Positions 25,610-38,907 of a stretch of 64,000 nucleotides of DNA are shown piece after piece. Position 1 is the stretch's first letter. Each line of letters starts with the position of its first letter. Source of the DNA: Dioscorea cayenensis subsp. rotundata. Its lineage: Eukaryota > Streptophyta > Magnoliopsida > Dioscoreales > Dioscoreaceae. The notes beneath the pieces are model-generated. The model was given only the letters and a program-made list of their open reading frames with translations, was not told the origin of the DNA and did no database searches. The position numbers and the translations under genes are program-made. The stretch covers positions 30,497,916 to 30,561,915 of the forward strand of contig NC_052489.1 in NCBI RefSeq assembly GCF_009730915.1. Direction: 5' to 3'.

Positions 25610-26174
25610 AATGTTTTAAAAACCGTAGTGATTGTTGTCCTGATTAGGCAACTAGTTCATGGTCCAACCTGTTGAATTGATTGGATTGACCCGTTCGACC
25701 GGATTTAATATTTTTTAAATAAATATTTTTTAAAAATTTAAAAAATAAGTAAAAAATACTTTTAAAATTAAAAAAGATTATAAAATTACATATTGTAAAG
25801 TTATATTGCCTTTATAAGGTCATAAAATATCAATTTCACATAAAATTGAATTTTTTTAAAATACAAATATACAAGGATATAACCATACAACAAATATTTA
25901 AAAATAAATAATTAAATTAAATATAAGTATACAATAATAACAACAACAACAAAAAATAGGAATAAAATAAAATATAAGTATATAATATTTTGCTTTTTGT
26001 TTTTTAAAACGGGTTTAACTTTAAAATTTTAAAATAAATAAATCAACCGGCCAGTCCGGTCCAACCAGTTCACCTGTTGAACGGGTTGGTCTGGTTTTTT
26101 GGTGTTTTGTGTGACTAATCGGACCGATTTATCAGTCGGTTGAACTGGCTGATCTAATCCGGTTTTTACAACAA
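25610..26174. mobile_element. Non-autonomous TIR DNA transposon (MULE-like MITE)
   Basis: Bounded by 11-bp direct repeats with one mismatch (25599-25609 TGGAGAGAAGT; 26175-26185 TGGAGAGGAGT). Inside these are short inverted ends (TGTTTTAAAAACCG and CGGTTTTTACAACA). GC-rich ACCGG/CCGGT-rich arms enclose an AT-rich core with no coding capacity. The 9-11 bp duplication length fits Mutator-like elements. The arms resemble those of the element at 41509-42370. Confidence 0.65.
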
Positions 26175-26519
26175 TGGAGAGGAGTGAATGGTGCATAGCA
26201 AAAAAGAAGAAAAAGGGATAATGGAGTTATTATAATAATAACCAATTTTGTAAAATTAAGATACTGACTTGCACTAAATTGGTTTTTTTGAGATTGGTCT
26301 ATTGATGCTCAAAAAGACATAATCTTTATATTTTATACAATTTACTGGATTTCATGCTTTGGACAAAAACTTTGATACAATTTGTTGGATCTTAAACTCT
26401 AAACAAAAACTTGAATGGTTAAAACTATAGTAATTGTTTATTTTTAAAATTAAATGTATTATCGAGTTTGTCCCGTGATTTTTCCTTTACATAAAAAGGT
26501 AATTTCTATTGTTTTTGCT

Positions 26520-27250
26520 GGCAACAAATCATTCATGATATATCATCAGTTCCAACTGTGGTTGGGAACTAATTAATGGGCATAATTCACCAAGGCCTAA
26601 TTGCCTAAAATATTTGTTAAATATGAAGTAGAATTGAAAGAACATGGCCAAAAAAATCTCATGTCAAGAGTTATTATACAGAGAGATCTATAAAGATTCA
26701 CCCATTTAAGCGAAACACGTTGGCCTGTAATATAAGGCAACAAGGACTTGTCCTATATACCACTTGACAAGTTTGGTGATATTACCAATTTAAAGACTTT
26801 CATATAATCAATGAAACGAATGTTACTCAAAGACGAAACCAAATCAACTTAAAACAAAGACGCTACAGCAAGGACTAAAAATTCTCAGTCAGCCAAAAAA
26901 ATAAAAACAAAAAGGACATTCAACCACCAGCTTTTGACAAGCTTAACACAGACAATCATTTATTTTGAAGCATAGAAAAACTATATTTTCTATTGACTAA
27001 TAGCTTGTGAGACAATTGAAGAGGAGTGAATTTAGAACCACACAATATTGTTTATTTTAATAAATATAAACAAATTATAAACTTTTAATCAATTCGTAGA
27101 AAGAGTCAAACTATTTTGGTCTATTTACCAATAGCTTGTGAGACAATTGTTGTGCAGTGCATTTAGAATCACACAATATTTTTTATTTTAATAAATATAA
27201 ATAAATCATAAATTTTTAATCAATTCATTTTAAACGAGTCAAACTCTCAA
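26520..27250 (-). pseudogene. Orphan type I epoxide hydrolase intron 2 (relic of a lost gene)
   Basis: This stretch follows intron 2 of EH2, EH4 and EH7 block by block. It begins with the CAGTTCCAACTGTGGTTGG segment, continues through the AAAGACTTTCATATAATCAATG segment and the CAACCACCAGCTTTTGACAA segment, and reaches AATAGCTTGTGAGACAATTG near the exon 2 side. No exon 2 or exon 3 sequence is found beside it. The end nearest EH3 is duplicated in tandem (about 131 bp, starting near 26996 and 27127). It matches EH2 best by eye (GAATTGAAAGAACATGG shared). Confidence 0.75.
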
Positions 27251-27926
27251 CTTTTAATTCTGTGTAAACTCTTAGAATGAAAATGAATTGCTTTTGTTCA
27301 TAGCAGAAATTTATTAATGAATGATATCACAGCTTATGCTCATACGTTAAACAATCATTTATCATCTTTTTTAAAAATAAAATAAAATAAAATAAAATGA
27401 ATTGCCTTCTGATCTTCTCTTTTTACTAGTTCTATTCCCTTTTAGGTATTTATAGTGATATTAGCGGGGCATTGGACAAAGTATTTTTTTTTTTTCTGAG
27501 TATTAATTTAAAAAATAATAAAATAAAAAAAATAGTTTCAGATTTTTGAATAAATAATCATGTTTACGTACTGATATATGTGGTGATATATTGGTCTCTT
27601 AATAACCAAAAGATTACCGTCATAATAGGCGCAATGCCCTCTCTTTTTAATAAAATAACGTGCAGGGGCGAACTTCTCACTTTAAACTTTAAAGACGAAA
27701 GAAATCACTAAAGTGGACTACTGGCTGGCTGTCTAAGAGACTTTTCAGAACAATTGTAACATAAATCAACTGCCGGATTTTATTATAAAACACAATTTGC
27801 TTAGCAACAAATAGTGTTTTGATTTCTTTATTGTAGTGAATACAACTTTTATTTCAACAGTGCTTTGAGTGCAGTAAAGATACAAGTCATATTTTCATGT
27901 TTATTGATATGCAGAAAACAGGGTGA

Positions 27927-29706
27927 TCAGAATTTCTTGATGAAGTTCAGAATGTGCTCTGTGATATTATGCGCCTTTTCTTGCTGGATGAAGTGGGCAA
28001 CTCCTTTCATGACAACCACTTCTTCAAGAAGTGGAACATCATGTTTGAAACCACCTTTGTGGATGTAATCCTGGATGCCTGGATAGTGGTAAGTTAAGTC
28101 CAGATCTCCCACTATAAACTTTGTAGGTACTTTTATTTGTGCTCCAGTCCACGGTTCTGTAAGCTCCCAGTTACTGCATCATTATATAATTAAACAAATA
28201 CAAAATCATACGCATCAACCTTTGCAGCTGAGTATTTGACCAAATAACACAATCACAGAAGAGAAAATGAGTAAGTAAACACACTAACAAAGATTGTCTA
28301 GATATTTTTACCTATTCAAACATCGGTAATAGTTAACTCCTCCAGACCAGCCAGACTTTTCGAACTTTTTACTGATGTAGTTGACATCTTCTTCAGAGAG
28401 CCAATTAGGAAGAGTAAATTTATCATTGGGTGAAATCCAACCTTTTTTGGGTATAAATATACCATCAGGGTCACGAAGCGTGTAGAACTTCTTGATCACT
28501 TGTTTTGTGCTAACACGGCCAAATTCTGCTTCAATTACTCCTGGTTCCTGTATTCACATCCCATGTACGGTTGTTTCTTCAGTTCAAAATTTCCCAAGGA
28601 TTAATACTTCAACAACAGTCATAACAATGTCACCATATATAGCATTCATGGTATATTAACTATGACCATAATTCATGAAGTTGTCACATGTGAAATGGAG
28701 TTGTTGAAAAATCATATATGGTCTAGTTTTAGAAAGAATGGTCCCACACAGGTTCACCCTTTCAAGCATGTTGACATTTCCAATTTAAGTACATCAAAAG
28801 GTCAGTGACGCCGTCTGTATCAACAGCACACATGATAAATGAAGTCAAAATAGTACACTGGAAACCAAGTTAGAGGTTAAAATTAAGTTAAAACCGCAGT
28901 GACAAACGGAAGAGGTACGTGAAGAACCAGGTACAAAGAGAAAGGACCTTGCAACCACTGAAAGATCAGTGCAACGCCATAAAAGGTCATTAAACCTACT
29001 CAAAAGATCATACAACATTCAAACAAAATGCAACTGAGCTTGCCACAAATTAAGCTCATGCTTTGGAACAACAGAACTTGTTGTCAGTCAGCTACACAGA
29101 CAGAGAATCGATCCCATACCTGAAACCTGCAAATGTAGTAGTCGTCGCCGTAGATAGACCTGAAGTAGTCAACCGGTTTGATAGCCGGATTACGAGGCAT
29201 ATATGCAACACTAAGATTCACCAAAGCCTTCACCTTGTCCGGCCGGAACAAGCACAGGTGCCACGCCACCAGAGCTCCCCAGTCATGCCCAACTACAAAC
29301 ACCTTGCGTGCAAAAAATAAAAAGCACATTTTTTTTTTTATCAAAATCACAAACATCAACCAAAAAAACAGAGAGCAATGAAAGAAAGGAAAGGGATGAT
29401 TTTTACGAGACGATGAACAACCTGTGCTTGGCCAAGGATGGCGATTAGGGCGATCATGTCACCAACGAGATGGAAGATGGAATAGGAGGAGATAGCGGAG
29501 GGAGAATCGGTATCACCATACCCACGAAGGTCAGGGGCGACTGCGTGGTAGCCTTTGTCGGCGAGGCCATTGATCTGGTGACGCCATGAGTACCAGAGCT
29601 CCGGGAAGCCATGGAGCATGAGGACGATTGGTCCACCCATTCCCTTCTCCGCTATGTGCATGGCTATGCCATTCACCTCCATTGTCCGATGACTGATCCC
29701 CTCCAT
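27927..29706 (-). CDS. EH3: soluble epoxide hydrolase, type II
   Basis: Exons: 29422-29706, 29120-29302, 28312-28547, 27927-28173; 316 aa. Type II markers are MEGISHRTMEV, KGMGGPIV, KSGWSGGVNYYR and IQQEKAHNITEHIL. The catalytic set is complete (HGFPE, Asp102, Tyr151, Tyr230, Asp260, His295). Exon 1, intron 1 and the leader are almost identical to EH6. Intron 2 is 572 bp. The C-terminus IKKF lacks a peroxisomal signal. Exon 3 differs from EH5/EH6 at a few sites (KKGW, DKFT). The AG/GA-rich leader (29707-29740) is shared by type II genes. Confidence 0.94.
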
Positions 29707-29785
29707 CTCCTCCTCCTTCTTCTTCTTCTTCTCCCTTGCTTCGATGGATGCTTTGCCTTCGTTGATGCCATTGTTTTATAGCCAT

Positions 29786-32232
29786 GATTATTGATTATTG
29801 ATTAGAGAGGGTTGTTTTTAATCAACTAAAACTAATAAATACACCTGCATTACTGCATACATTAAGAAAACGTTGAAAAGCGAGGATTTGTCGGCATACA
29901 TTGCACCACACGCAAGCTTTCTATTTAAGTTAATTACGTAAAAGATTTGGTGTTGATTTATGTGATTCTTTGAATGTTATATATATATATTTAGTTTGTG
30001 ATGATAGGGGAGAGATGAACTAATTTTATAGTTGGCCGCTGATATAGGTGGGAGTGTACGGATGGAGCTGTTGTGATATAGGCTTATTAAAAAACATAAA
30101 AGTAATTAAATTGCATGTAAATAACAATTTACTCAAGTCATGTTTAAATTGCATCAAAATCAATTTTGTTTGTAATTAACTTGATGACTTTTGGTCTTTT
30201 AAAACATTAGTTATAGTTTTATTATAACGTAAATTTTGGCAAATACAAGTATACAACCCTCAATATTATGTTGTTTTTTTTCTCAAAATAATGAAATCAT
30301 TTTTTTCATCTAATTATGATTTTTACTGAATAATTTTCATTGAAATCTGTGAGTCTATTATTAACTTGTAAATTTTAACTGTTATTGATAAAAAAAAACA
30401 GCACCCAAAGAATTTAGAGATTATTAAGTAATTTTGGGACATCACCTCATAAAAAAAATATTGGTATTTAATTTTCATTCTAAATCAAAATATGGAAAAG
30501 AAAATTAATTACTAATGGTAGTGGTATAAATATCAATGTATACAAATGACGACTTTGTTTTAACAGTAACACAAATCATGATCCTAATTATTAGGGTTAA
30601 AGAATAATACTTTTTATTGTATTTTTATGAGTTGGGCATATTTATTACATTTTTAATTAAACGGATTTGATAAAGGTCAGAAGCAAATATTAGTAGTACT
30701 ATTTATCACTGTTTTTAAGGACAAATATTATTTATGTTATTATTTAAACAGGGCTAGGTGGATCTTATGTCAGAGGTTTTGTGTCTCTTCTCTGATTTTA
30801 TTCTTAAAAATTTTTTAAATTTGTTTTTATCGTCCGTGTCATATCTGATTTAGTTAATAAATTTTTAATTGAAAAAAAAATCAATATAACTAATGCATCA
30901 CCACGTTAATTTCTTCCTTACTATTCTTATTTAAGTGATGCTTGTCATTTTTGAAGAAAAAAAAATACATTATTATGAGCATGATCAAAATTTTTTTACT
31001 TTTATATGTTTGAAAATTAATCTTATTTCCCCCCAAAATCATGACTTGTAGTTATTATATTGAATGTTTTGAACTCTAGTTTAATCAAACTAGATAAATT
31101 TTTGTAATTTTATTGGATGGTAGTTCATTCCCCTTTTGATCTTCGGTTCAGATCAGGAGATTTAACTCAAAAAAGAAGAATCTATAAGATGTTTTTATTA
31201 TTATTAATAAATATAAATAAGATTTAACTCAAAAAAGAAGAATCTATAAGATGTTTTATTTATTATTAATAAATATAAATAAATCATATGTTAGAGACAA
31301 ACATATACAAAAAACTGAGTTCTATAACATATGTATTCTCCACCTGTGTGAATTGTGATTTGAACTTATTCGCTCAATAAACAAATACTTTATGCAGGGA
31401 TCAAATGTCAATAAATCATTGTGGTTGAACTAAAGAGTTTTTAAAGTATAATTATTGTTAAGTTATACCAATAAAGAGGTTTACGAATTTAATGTGAAAC
31501 TTTTCATGGGTATTATTGATTCTAACCGCTTCCAAACCTCTATTTGTGATTATTAACATGAAAGCTTGCGGCCTGTTTGGGATGTGACAAACCGTTTTGT
31601 TTAATTCCATTTTAAAACTACCACTCATTTCGAACTAAGATATTTTTGGGTTTGTCATTTTTATAATAAATATATAAATACATCTCGAGTTTGTTTATAT
31701 TGTTCCCCCACATAAAAAATGTTGGCATCTTGCCAAGGAAAAAGGCTTTTACCATGCATCTATTGCATTAATAGATTTTATTTTATCATTTTTCAGATTT
31801 TTTTTTTTTTACAAATTTTTTTCAGATCATATTCAATAAATTTTACTTTTACTCTTTTCATTAATATTTTTTTTATTTTTTTAGTTTTTATAGGAAAGAC
31901 AAATATTTGGGTTAGTCGAATGATTCGAACTCTAATAATTTTTTTCCTCTCCCAAAGAACCCAAGGTTAGTACCACTAACCATCTGATAAAGATGGCGTT
32001 AGGTTTTTCAGTATTACTGAAGCAGGGGACAATTTTGTATATATAAAATTAAAATAATAAATAAATAAAAGAGAAAAAGCCTCAATATCCCTAACATAAC
32101 CACAATTTTTAACCTTGTTGTGAGAGGAAGTTATGTCTCAATGTCTTACTTTTTGAGGGAAATAAATTACAACTTTCACTCTCAAGAGCTAGTCTTCTCT
32201 GCTTGTTTATTGATATGCAGAATAGAAGGTGA
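29786..32232. other. Spacer between EH3 and EH4
   Basis: AT-rich, no gene. Much of it is homologous to the spacers upstream of EH5 (38.8-42.9 kb) and EH6 (45.0-47.6 kb). Shared landmarks include a TTATAGTTTTATTATAACG block near 30210, the CTAACCGCTTCCAAACCTC block near 31528, and CATCTATTGCATTAATAGA near 31756. It therefore serves as an empty-site reference for insertions in the other two. Confidence 0.6.
31159..31282. repeat. 62-bp tandem duplication
   Basis: Two head-to-tail copies (31159-31220 and 31221-31282) of a unit starting GATTTAACTC, almost identical. Recent local slippage. Confidence 0.85.
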
Positions 32233-34559
32233 TTAGAATTGCTTGATGAAGTCAAGAATGTGCTCAGTGACTTCATGAGCCTTTTCCTGGTTGATGAAGT
32301 GGGCAACTCCCGCCATGACCACCACATCTTCAAGAAATGGAACAGCTTGCTTGAAACCACCTTTGTGGATGTAATCCTGGATGTCTGGATAGTTATAAGT
32401 CAGGTCCAGATCTCCCACTATATACTTAGTAGGTACTTTTATCTGTGCTCCAGTCCAAGGGGCCAGAAGTTCCCAGTTACTGCATAATTCCACCAACATG
32501 CATGATAGATTTCAGTCATTTATCCATATTACCAGTAAGAACGTAACAAACTCCACGATAGAGAAAAAGAATAGAAAATATTGTGCATGATCACTGAAAT
32601 TTCAGCAGAATTTAACCACAGTTGAATTTATTACCTTTGCTGATGTCCTGGCCAACAATTGGAAAAAGTAAAAGGCAAGTAACTGAGCAATTCATAGAAT
32701 ATAAAGAGTTCAATAAATTTTGCAATTTTATTTTATTTTTATCCATTCTCAGTGACATTGCTGAATTTTCATGTGTTTGAGCATCAATAGATAGACATTG
32801 AAATCTACATAAAAAAGCTGATATAGTCACTATCGTCGCTATCATCAATATTAATATCATCGATAAGATAACCGTTACCTTTGCTATCAGTATCGGGAAT
32901 TCATTCGTAAAAAGGGTAAAGCAAGCATGAACTTTCACTTCCTATAAGATGTATTAATCACTAAAATACCTTGAGACAGAACAAAACAGAGTGAAAAGAG
33001 TTTACCATGTAGAGGCAAAGGGAAACTACAAGCCTCACATGAGATGTGTGAATAAGTGAATGTCAAGAATACTTCTGATTACTTTATATTTAGAAAAATT
33101 TCCTCTATGGAAGATTATTCAGGGGACAAAAAAATCAAAACGGAAAAAAAGGGGAAAGTATGAAGCTTGTATAAATTTACCTACTCAAACATCGGTAATA
33201 GTTTAATCCTCCTGTGAAGCCAGTCTTCTCAAACTTGTTAGTTAAATAGTTGAGATCTTCTTCTGAGAGCCAAGCAGGTAGAGAAGATTCATCATTAGGA
33301 AAAACCAAACCTTCCTTGGGTATAAACAACCCACCAGGATCACAGAACTTCAGGAAATATTTGCATAGTTGTCTAGTATTAGCACTGGCAAATTGTGCTT
33401 CAACTGCTCCAGGTTCCTAAAACCACCATCAATGCATACAAAGTAAAACTTTATAGAATTCGTAACCAATAGTGATGCATGAGCAGCAACCATTAATCTT
33501 ATTTCAGTGATTAGCACAAAATAGGCCGGCAGCATAAAAGTGATAAAACAATCAGGTTTAGCAATAAAACATTCAGGATATATGAAAATATAACATCCCA
33601 GAGTAACTAAACAGAGGGATCTACAAATATTCACCCATTCAAGCATGTTGGCTTATAATAGAAGGCAACAAGGATTTCTCCTACAAACCACCTCAAAAGT
33701 TCAGTAATGCTACCTATTTAAAGACCCTCATATAATCAATCAACTGAATATAACTCGAAGACGAAACAGAACCAAGTTAAAACAAAGACACCACCGCAAA
33801 GACCGAAAATTCTCATGTCAACAAAGAAAAAGGACATACAACCACCAGTTTTTAACAAGCTTAACTCGGATAGAAAGTCCATGTATTCTACTGATCAGTA
33901 TCTTGTAAGACAATCAAAGTGCTTTGAATTTGGAACCACACAACATGCTGTAAGCTCCATAGAGGGGAAAGACCAAACCTGAAACCTGCAAACGTAGTAC
34001 TCCTCTCCGTAGAGGGCCCTAAAGTAGTCAACCAGCGTGGCAGTTGGGTTGCGAGGCCTATATGCAACACTAAGATTCACCAAAGCCTTCACCTTGTCCG
34101 GCCGGAACAAGCACAGATGCCACGCCACCAGAGCGCCCCAGTCATGCCCAACCACAAACACCTTGCGCGCAAAAAATAAAAAAGCACAATCTTTTTTTGT
34201 CAAAATCACAAACACCAACTTAAAAACAGTGAGAAATGAAAGAAAGGAAGGATTTTTATTAGATGATGAACAACTTGTTCTTGGCCAAGGACGTTGATTA
34301 GCGCGACGATGTCGCCGACGAGATGGAAGATGGAGTAGGATGAGATGGCGGAGGGGGTATCGGTGTCACCATAGCCACGGAGGTCAGGGGCAACGGCGTG
34401 GTAACCTTTGGCAGCGAGGCCGATGATCTGGTGACGCCATGAGTACCAGAGCTCCGGGAAGCCATGGAGCATGAGAACGACTGGTCCACCCTCTCCCTTC
34501 TCCGCTATGTGCATGGCAATGCCGTTCACCTCCAACCTCCGATGATTGATCCCCTCCAT
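32233..34559 (-). CDS. EH4: soluble epoxide hydrolase, type I
   Basis: Exons: 34275-34559, 33979-34161, 33181-33416, 32233-32479; 316 aa. I start at MEGINHRRLEV; the frame stays open 11 codons upstream to another ATG (34592), but the shared family start makes that extension unlikely. Catalytic residues are all present (HGFPE, GHDWGA, EEYYVCRFQ, NYYR, GDLDLTYNY, GVAHF). Closest sister is EH7: both carry YRPRNP, KFCDPGG and EGLV. EH4 ends exon 3 in CLS before the split Ser. The 3' flank (31.5-32.2 kb) is homologous to that of EH7, where a LINE has inserted. Confidence 0.94.
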
Positions 34560-34945
34560 CTTCTTCTCCTCTTCTCTTATCTTCTCCCTCACCTCTACTA
34601 CTCTTCACAGTGGATTTTGGGACATTTTTTTATTTATTTATTTATTTATTAAGACAAATAGCCACAGGTCCCACAAATCTTTATAAAAAATCTTACCATT
34701 TTTGTTTTTTTCTATATTCTCAATTTATTTCTACTTTAAAAAATAAATACTTTTTAATCTAACCGGACTTTGATAGAGTTAAAATTTTCTGTGAAAAGAC
34801 TTCAATTGGGATGTTTAGGATTGTTTAGCCGTTCAACGTCATAAATCAATTAGTGTATGAATATTTATTTGTTGTTGAACAATTAATTAAGCTCTCTCAG
34901 TCTTGAATGTTTTAAATTCAAACACCGCTGAAACTACCACAATAA

Positions 34946-35611
34946 CGGCCCGTTTGGAACTGTGAAGGAATAGTTTTTTTTTGCAAAATAATATTATAGT
35001 TTTTTATTATCTCAATTAAAATTGTAATTACTTTGCATGCAAATTTAATTTATTCATTTGGTGTGAATATATTTTCACTGTAAAATTAAGTTTATTCTCA
35101 TTTTTGCCCTTAATTGGTGTAGTTACCAAATTTGAGTTTTATTCAACTCTAATAATATTACTAAGTCCAAATAATAATTAATCTATTTTTCATAAATTTT
35201 AAAAAAAATTAAATTGGGTTTTTATGTTTTATAGTACACTAAAAAAAATATGGATTATATTTGCACCATTATATCTACAATGAAATACCATAAAAAATAT
35301 ATATATCCAATTCATAAGAAACGATCCGAATTGGGAAATACGATCGCGTTAGGGTTTTTTCCAAAGACAAAAGAAATAAGGAAGAGTTTTATGTCATAAA
35401 GGGTATTTTGGTAATTTGAAAATTATCAAACTTTTTCATCAAGAGTGTAATCACTTTCACACCACCTCCCTTATGAATTACTTTTCCCTGGTCAAGTGCA
35501 AAATGATTACAAAGAGACCATATATTTTTTTAAGAACCAAATGATTGAAAATGATTCACTCCTTTTACTTTGCTGGAAAAATAACAATTTTATATCATGT
35601 TGAACGGGTCA
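34946..35611. mobile_element. Tourist/PIF-like MITE upstream of EH4
   Basis: Ends CGGCCCGTTTGGAAC and GTTGAACGGGTCA are approximate inverted repeats, with a possible TAA target duplication (34943-34945, 35612-35614). The matching spacer upstream of EH7 passes from ATTCAAACAC straight to AATAATATTGTATAGATGG (near 51835-51862), so it is empty there. The 666-bp interior is AT-rich and non-coding. Superfamily is inferred from end sequence and TAA. Confidence 0.6.
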
Positions 35612-36932
35612 TAATAATATATAGATGGTGGAAATTATTTCTTTGATGTAAATGATTTGATCTGCACATAGTGGAAACTAAAAGCAAGACGAATTGAGCC
35701 AGAAATAGAATTGATGAGAAAATGAAGTTATGCTATTGCTACACAAGGTGATTGATTAGAATTCAAAGTCTATTACTTACAACAAAGTAAAATAAAAAAA
35801 AAATAATAACAAAACAGTTAAATATTATGAATAAATTATCATAATTACTTTCACATCCAAAATTTAATATTATATTACCCTTTTCGGTTTAGGTTAACTA
35901 TCACATTTGAGTTTGCACATCTATTAAAAACTGTTATTAACATTTCTAAAATCTAATAGAAACATTTATGATAAAATATTTTAAACTTTATTAGAGTTAT
36001 TTATTTTTAAGGTAAATTATTTAAACAGTCATCAGCTCACTCTTATTTGAGTCGCCATATTATAAAAATTTCAATTGAGTAATTTAATTTTAGATTTGAT
36101 TTCAATTGGATCACCTAGGCTAGCCCTGTTAATAGTGTGTAGACGTAGCTTGCAACGTTATATGTCCTTGCTGTATCAATGTGCAATATAGACAAAAAAT
36201 CAAATTAAATAAATAACAATACTACAGTCTTTGTGATTAAAAATTTTAAAAATTCAAAAATCATATTATCTTTTTTGTTTCTATAATATGAAAAACTAGT
36301 TATATGAGTTGACTATCTTAAAAGTAAATAGAGTTTTTATCCACATAGCATGCTAAGATGCTAAGATGGTAAAAGAGCATAATACACAATGTTACCATAG
36401 GAATAATTATATAGTTAAGTGACTATTTAAATAATTTATTTTTAATTTTACTAATGCACACATTTCATTTTAAACGAGAAAAGATAAAATTAGAAGAAAA
36501 AAAAATATTTATACACCCACCTTAAACGAGAAGATGGATAAAATTAAAAGAATATATCAAAATATTTAATGCATATAAATTTTATAAAAGTGACAAATAA
36601 TTAAATATATATATTGAATGTATGCCGGTCTTGACTAATCAATTTTTTTCCTATAATGATAAAAAATTTAATCTCCCACTAAAATCTACCAGCCACTCTT
36701 TCCTTATCAGGGACCAGGGTTTGGGACAGACAATGACAGAATTGTCACATGCAACGTTCTTTCTTCAAGAGAATTGCGTGTAGAGGCATACTATTCACAG
36801 AAAACAGCAAAGAAACTGACTATATTTCTGACAATAATACATAAAAACAGCACATGAACGAGCTGATAGGTTTTATTATAAACACAATTTATTTAGCAAC
36901 AAACAGTGTTTTGGTTACAGAAAACAGGGTGA

Positions 36933-38688
36933 TCAGAATTTCTTGATGAAGTCCAGAATGTGCTGTGTGATTTCATGCGCCTTTTCCTGCTGGATGAAGT
37001 GGGCAACTCCTTTCATGACAACCACTTCTTCAAGAAGTGGAACATCATGTTTGAAACCACCTTTGTGGATGTAATCCTGGATGCCTGGATAGTGATAAGT
37101 TAAGTCCAGATCTCCCACTATAAACTTTGTAGGTACTTTTATTTGTGCTCCAGTCCACGGTTCTGTAAGCTCCCAGTTACTGCATCATTATATAATTAAA
37201 CAAATACAAAATCATACACATCAACCTCTGCAGCTGAGTATTTGACTAAATAACACAATCACAGAAGAGAAAATGAGTAAGTAAACACACTAACAAAGAT
37301 TGTCTAGATATTTTTACCTGTTCAAACATCTGTAATAGTTAACTCCTCCAGACCAGCCAGACTTTTCAAACTTTTTACTGATGTAGTTGACATCTTCTTC
37401 AGAGAGCCAATTAGGAAGAATAAATTCATCATTGGGTGAAATCCAACCTTCTTTGGGTATAAATATACCAGCAGGGTCACGAAATGTGTAGAACTTCTTG
37501 ATCACTTGTTTTGTGCTAACACGGTCAAATTCTGCTTCAATCACTCCTGGTTCCTGTAACCACATCCCATGTACGTTTGTTTGTTCAGTTGAGAATTTTC
37601 CAGGATTCTTCAACAACGGTCATAACAATGTCACCATATATAGCATTCATGGTATATTAACTATGACCATAATTCATGAGAAGTTGTCACATATGAAATG
37701 GAGTTGTTGAAAAATCATATATGGTCTAGTTTTAGAAAGAATGGTCCCACACAGGTTCACCCTTTCAAGCATGTTGACATTTCCAATTAAGTACATCAAA
37801 AGGTCAGTGATGCCGTCTGTATCAACATCACATATGATAAATGAAGTCAAAATAGTACACTGGCAACCAAGTTAAGAGGTTAAAAGTTAAAACCACAATG
37901 ACAAAAGGAAGAGGTGTGTGAAGAACCAGCTGGAACAAAGAGAAAGGACCTTGCAACCACTGAAATATCAGTGCAACGCCATAAAAGGTCATTAAATCTA
38001 CTCAAAAGATCATACAACATTCAAACAACATACAACTGAACTTGCCACAAAGCTCATGCTTTTGAACAACAGTACGTGTTGTCAGTCAGCTAGACAGAAA
38101 ATCCCATACCTGAAACCTGGAAATGTAGTAGTTATCGCCGTAGATAGACCTGTAGTAGTCAACCGGCTTGATAGCCGGATTACGAGGCATATATGCAACA
38201 CTGAGATTCACCAAAGCCTTCACCTTGTCCGGCCGGAACAAGCACAGCTGCCACGCCAACAGAGCTCCCCAGTCATGCCCAACCACAAACACCTTGCGTG
38301 CAAAAAATAAAAAACACAATCTTTTTTATCAAAATCACAAACATCAACCAAAAAACAGAGAGCAATGAAAGAAAGGGATGATTTTTATGAGACGATGAAC
38401 AACCTGTTCTTGGCCAAGGGCATTGATTAGCTCGACGATGTCGCCAACGAGATGGAAGATGGAGTAGGAGGAGATGTCGGAGGGGGAATCGGTATCACCA
38501 TAGCCACGGAGATCAGGGGCGACGGCGTGGTAGCCTTTGTCGGCGAGGGCGATGATCTGGTGACGCCATGAGTACCAGAGCTCCGGGAAGCCATGGAGCA
38601 TGAGGACGACTAATCCACCCATTCCCTTCTCCACTATGTGCATAGCTATGCCGTTTATCTCCACTGTCCGATGACTGATCGCCTCCAT
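36933..38688 (-). CDS. EH5: soluble epoxide hydrolase, type II
   Basis: Exons: 38404-38688, 38110-38292, 37318-37553, 36933-37179; 316 aa. Catalytic set complete (HGFPE, Asp102, NYYISRFQ with Tyr151, Tyr230, Asp260, His295). Distinctive replacements are MEAISHRTVEI, VEKGMGGLVV, GALLAWQLCLF and SDISS. Exon 4 and its 3' flank are identical or nearly so to EH6. A repeat-rich TIR element lies about 220 bp upstream of its start, within the likely promoter. Confidence 0.93.
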
Positions 38689-38907
38689 CTCTTTCTCCTT
38701 CTCCTCCTCCTCCTCCTTCTTCTCCGTTGCTTCGATGGAGGCTTTGCTTTCGTTGATGCGGTTGCTTTATAGCCATGATTAGAGGTTTATTTTAATCAAA
38801 TAAAACTAATAAATTCAAATGCATAAATAAAAGAAAAAGTTGAAAAGACGCCGGGATTTGTCCGCGTACATTGTACCACACTACCACCACACAGAAGAAG
38901 CAGAAGC

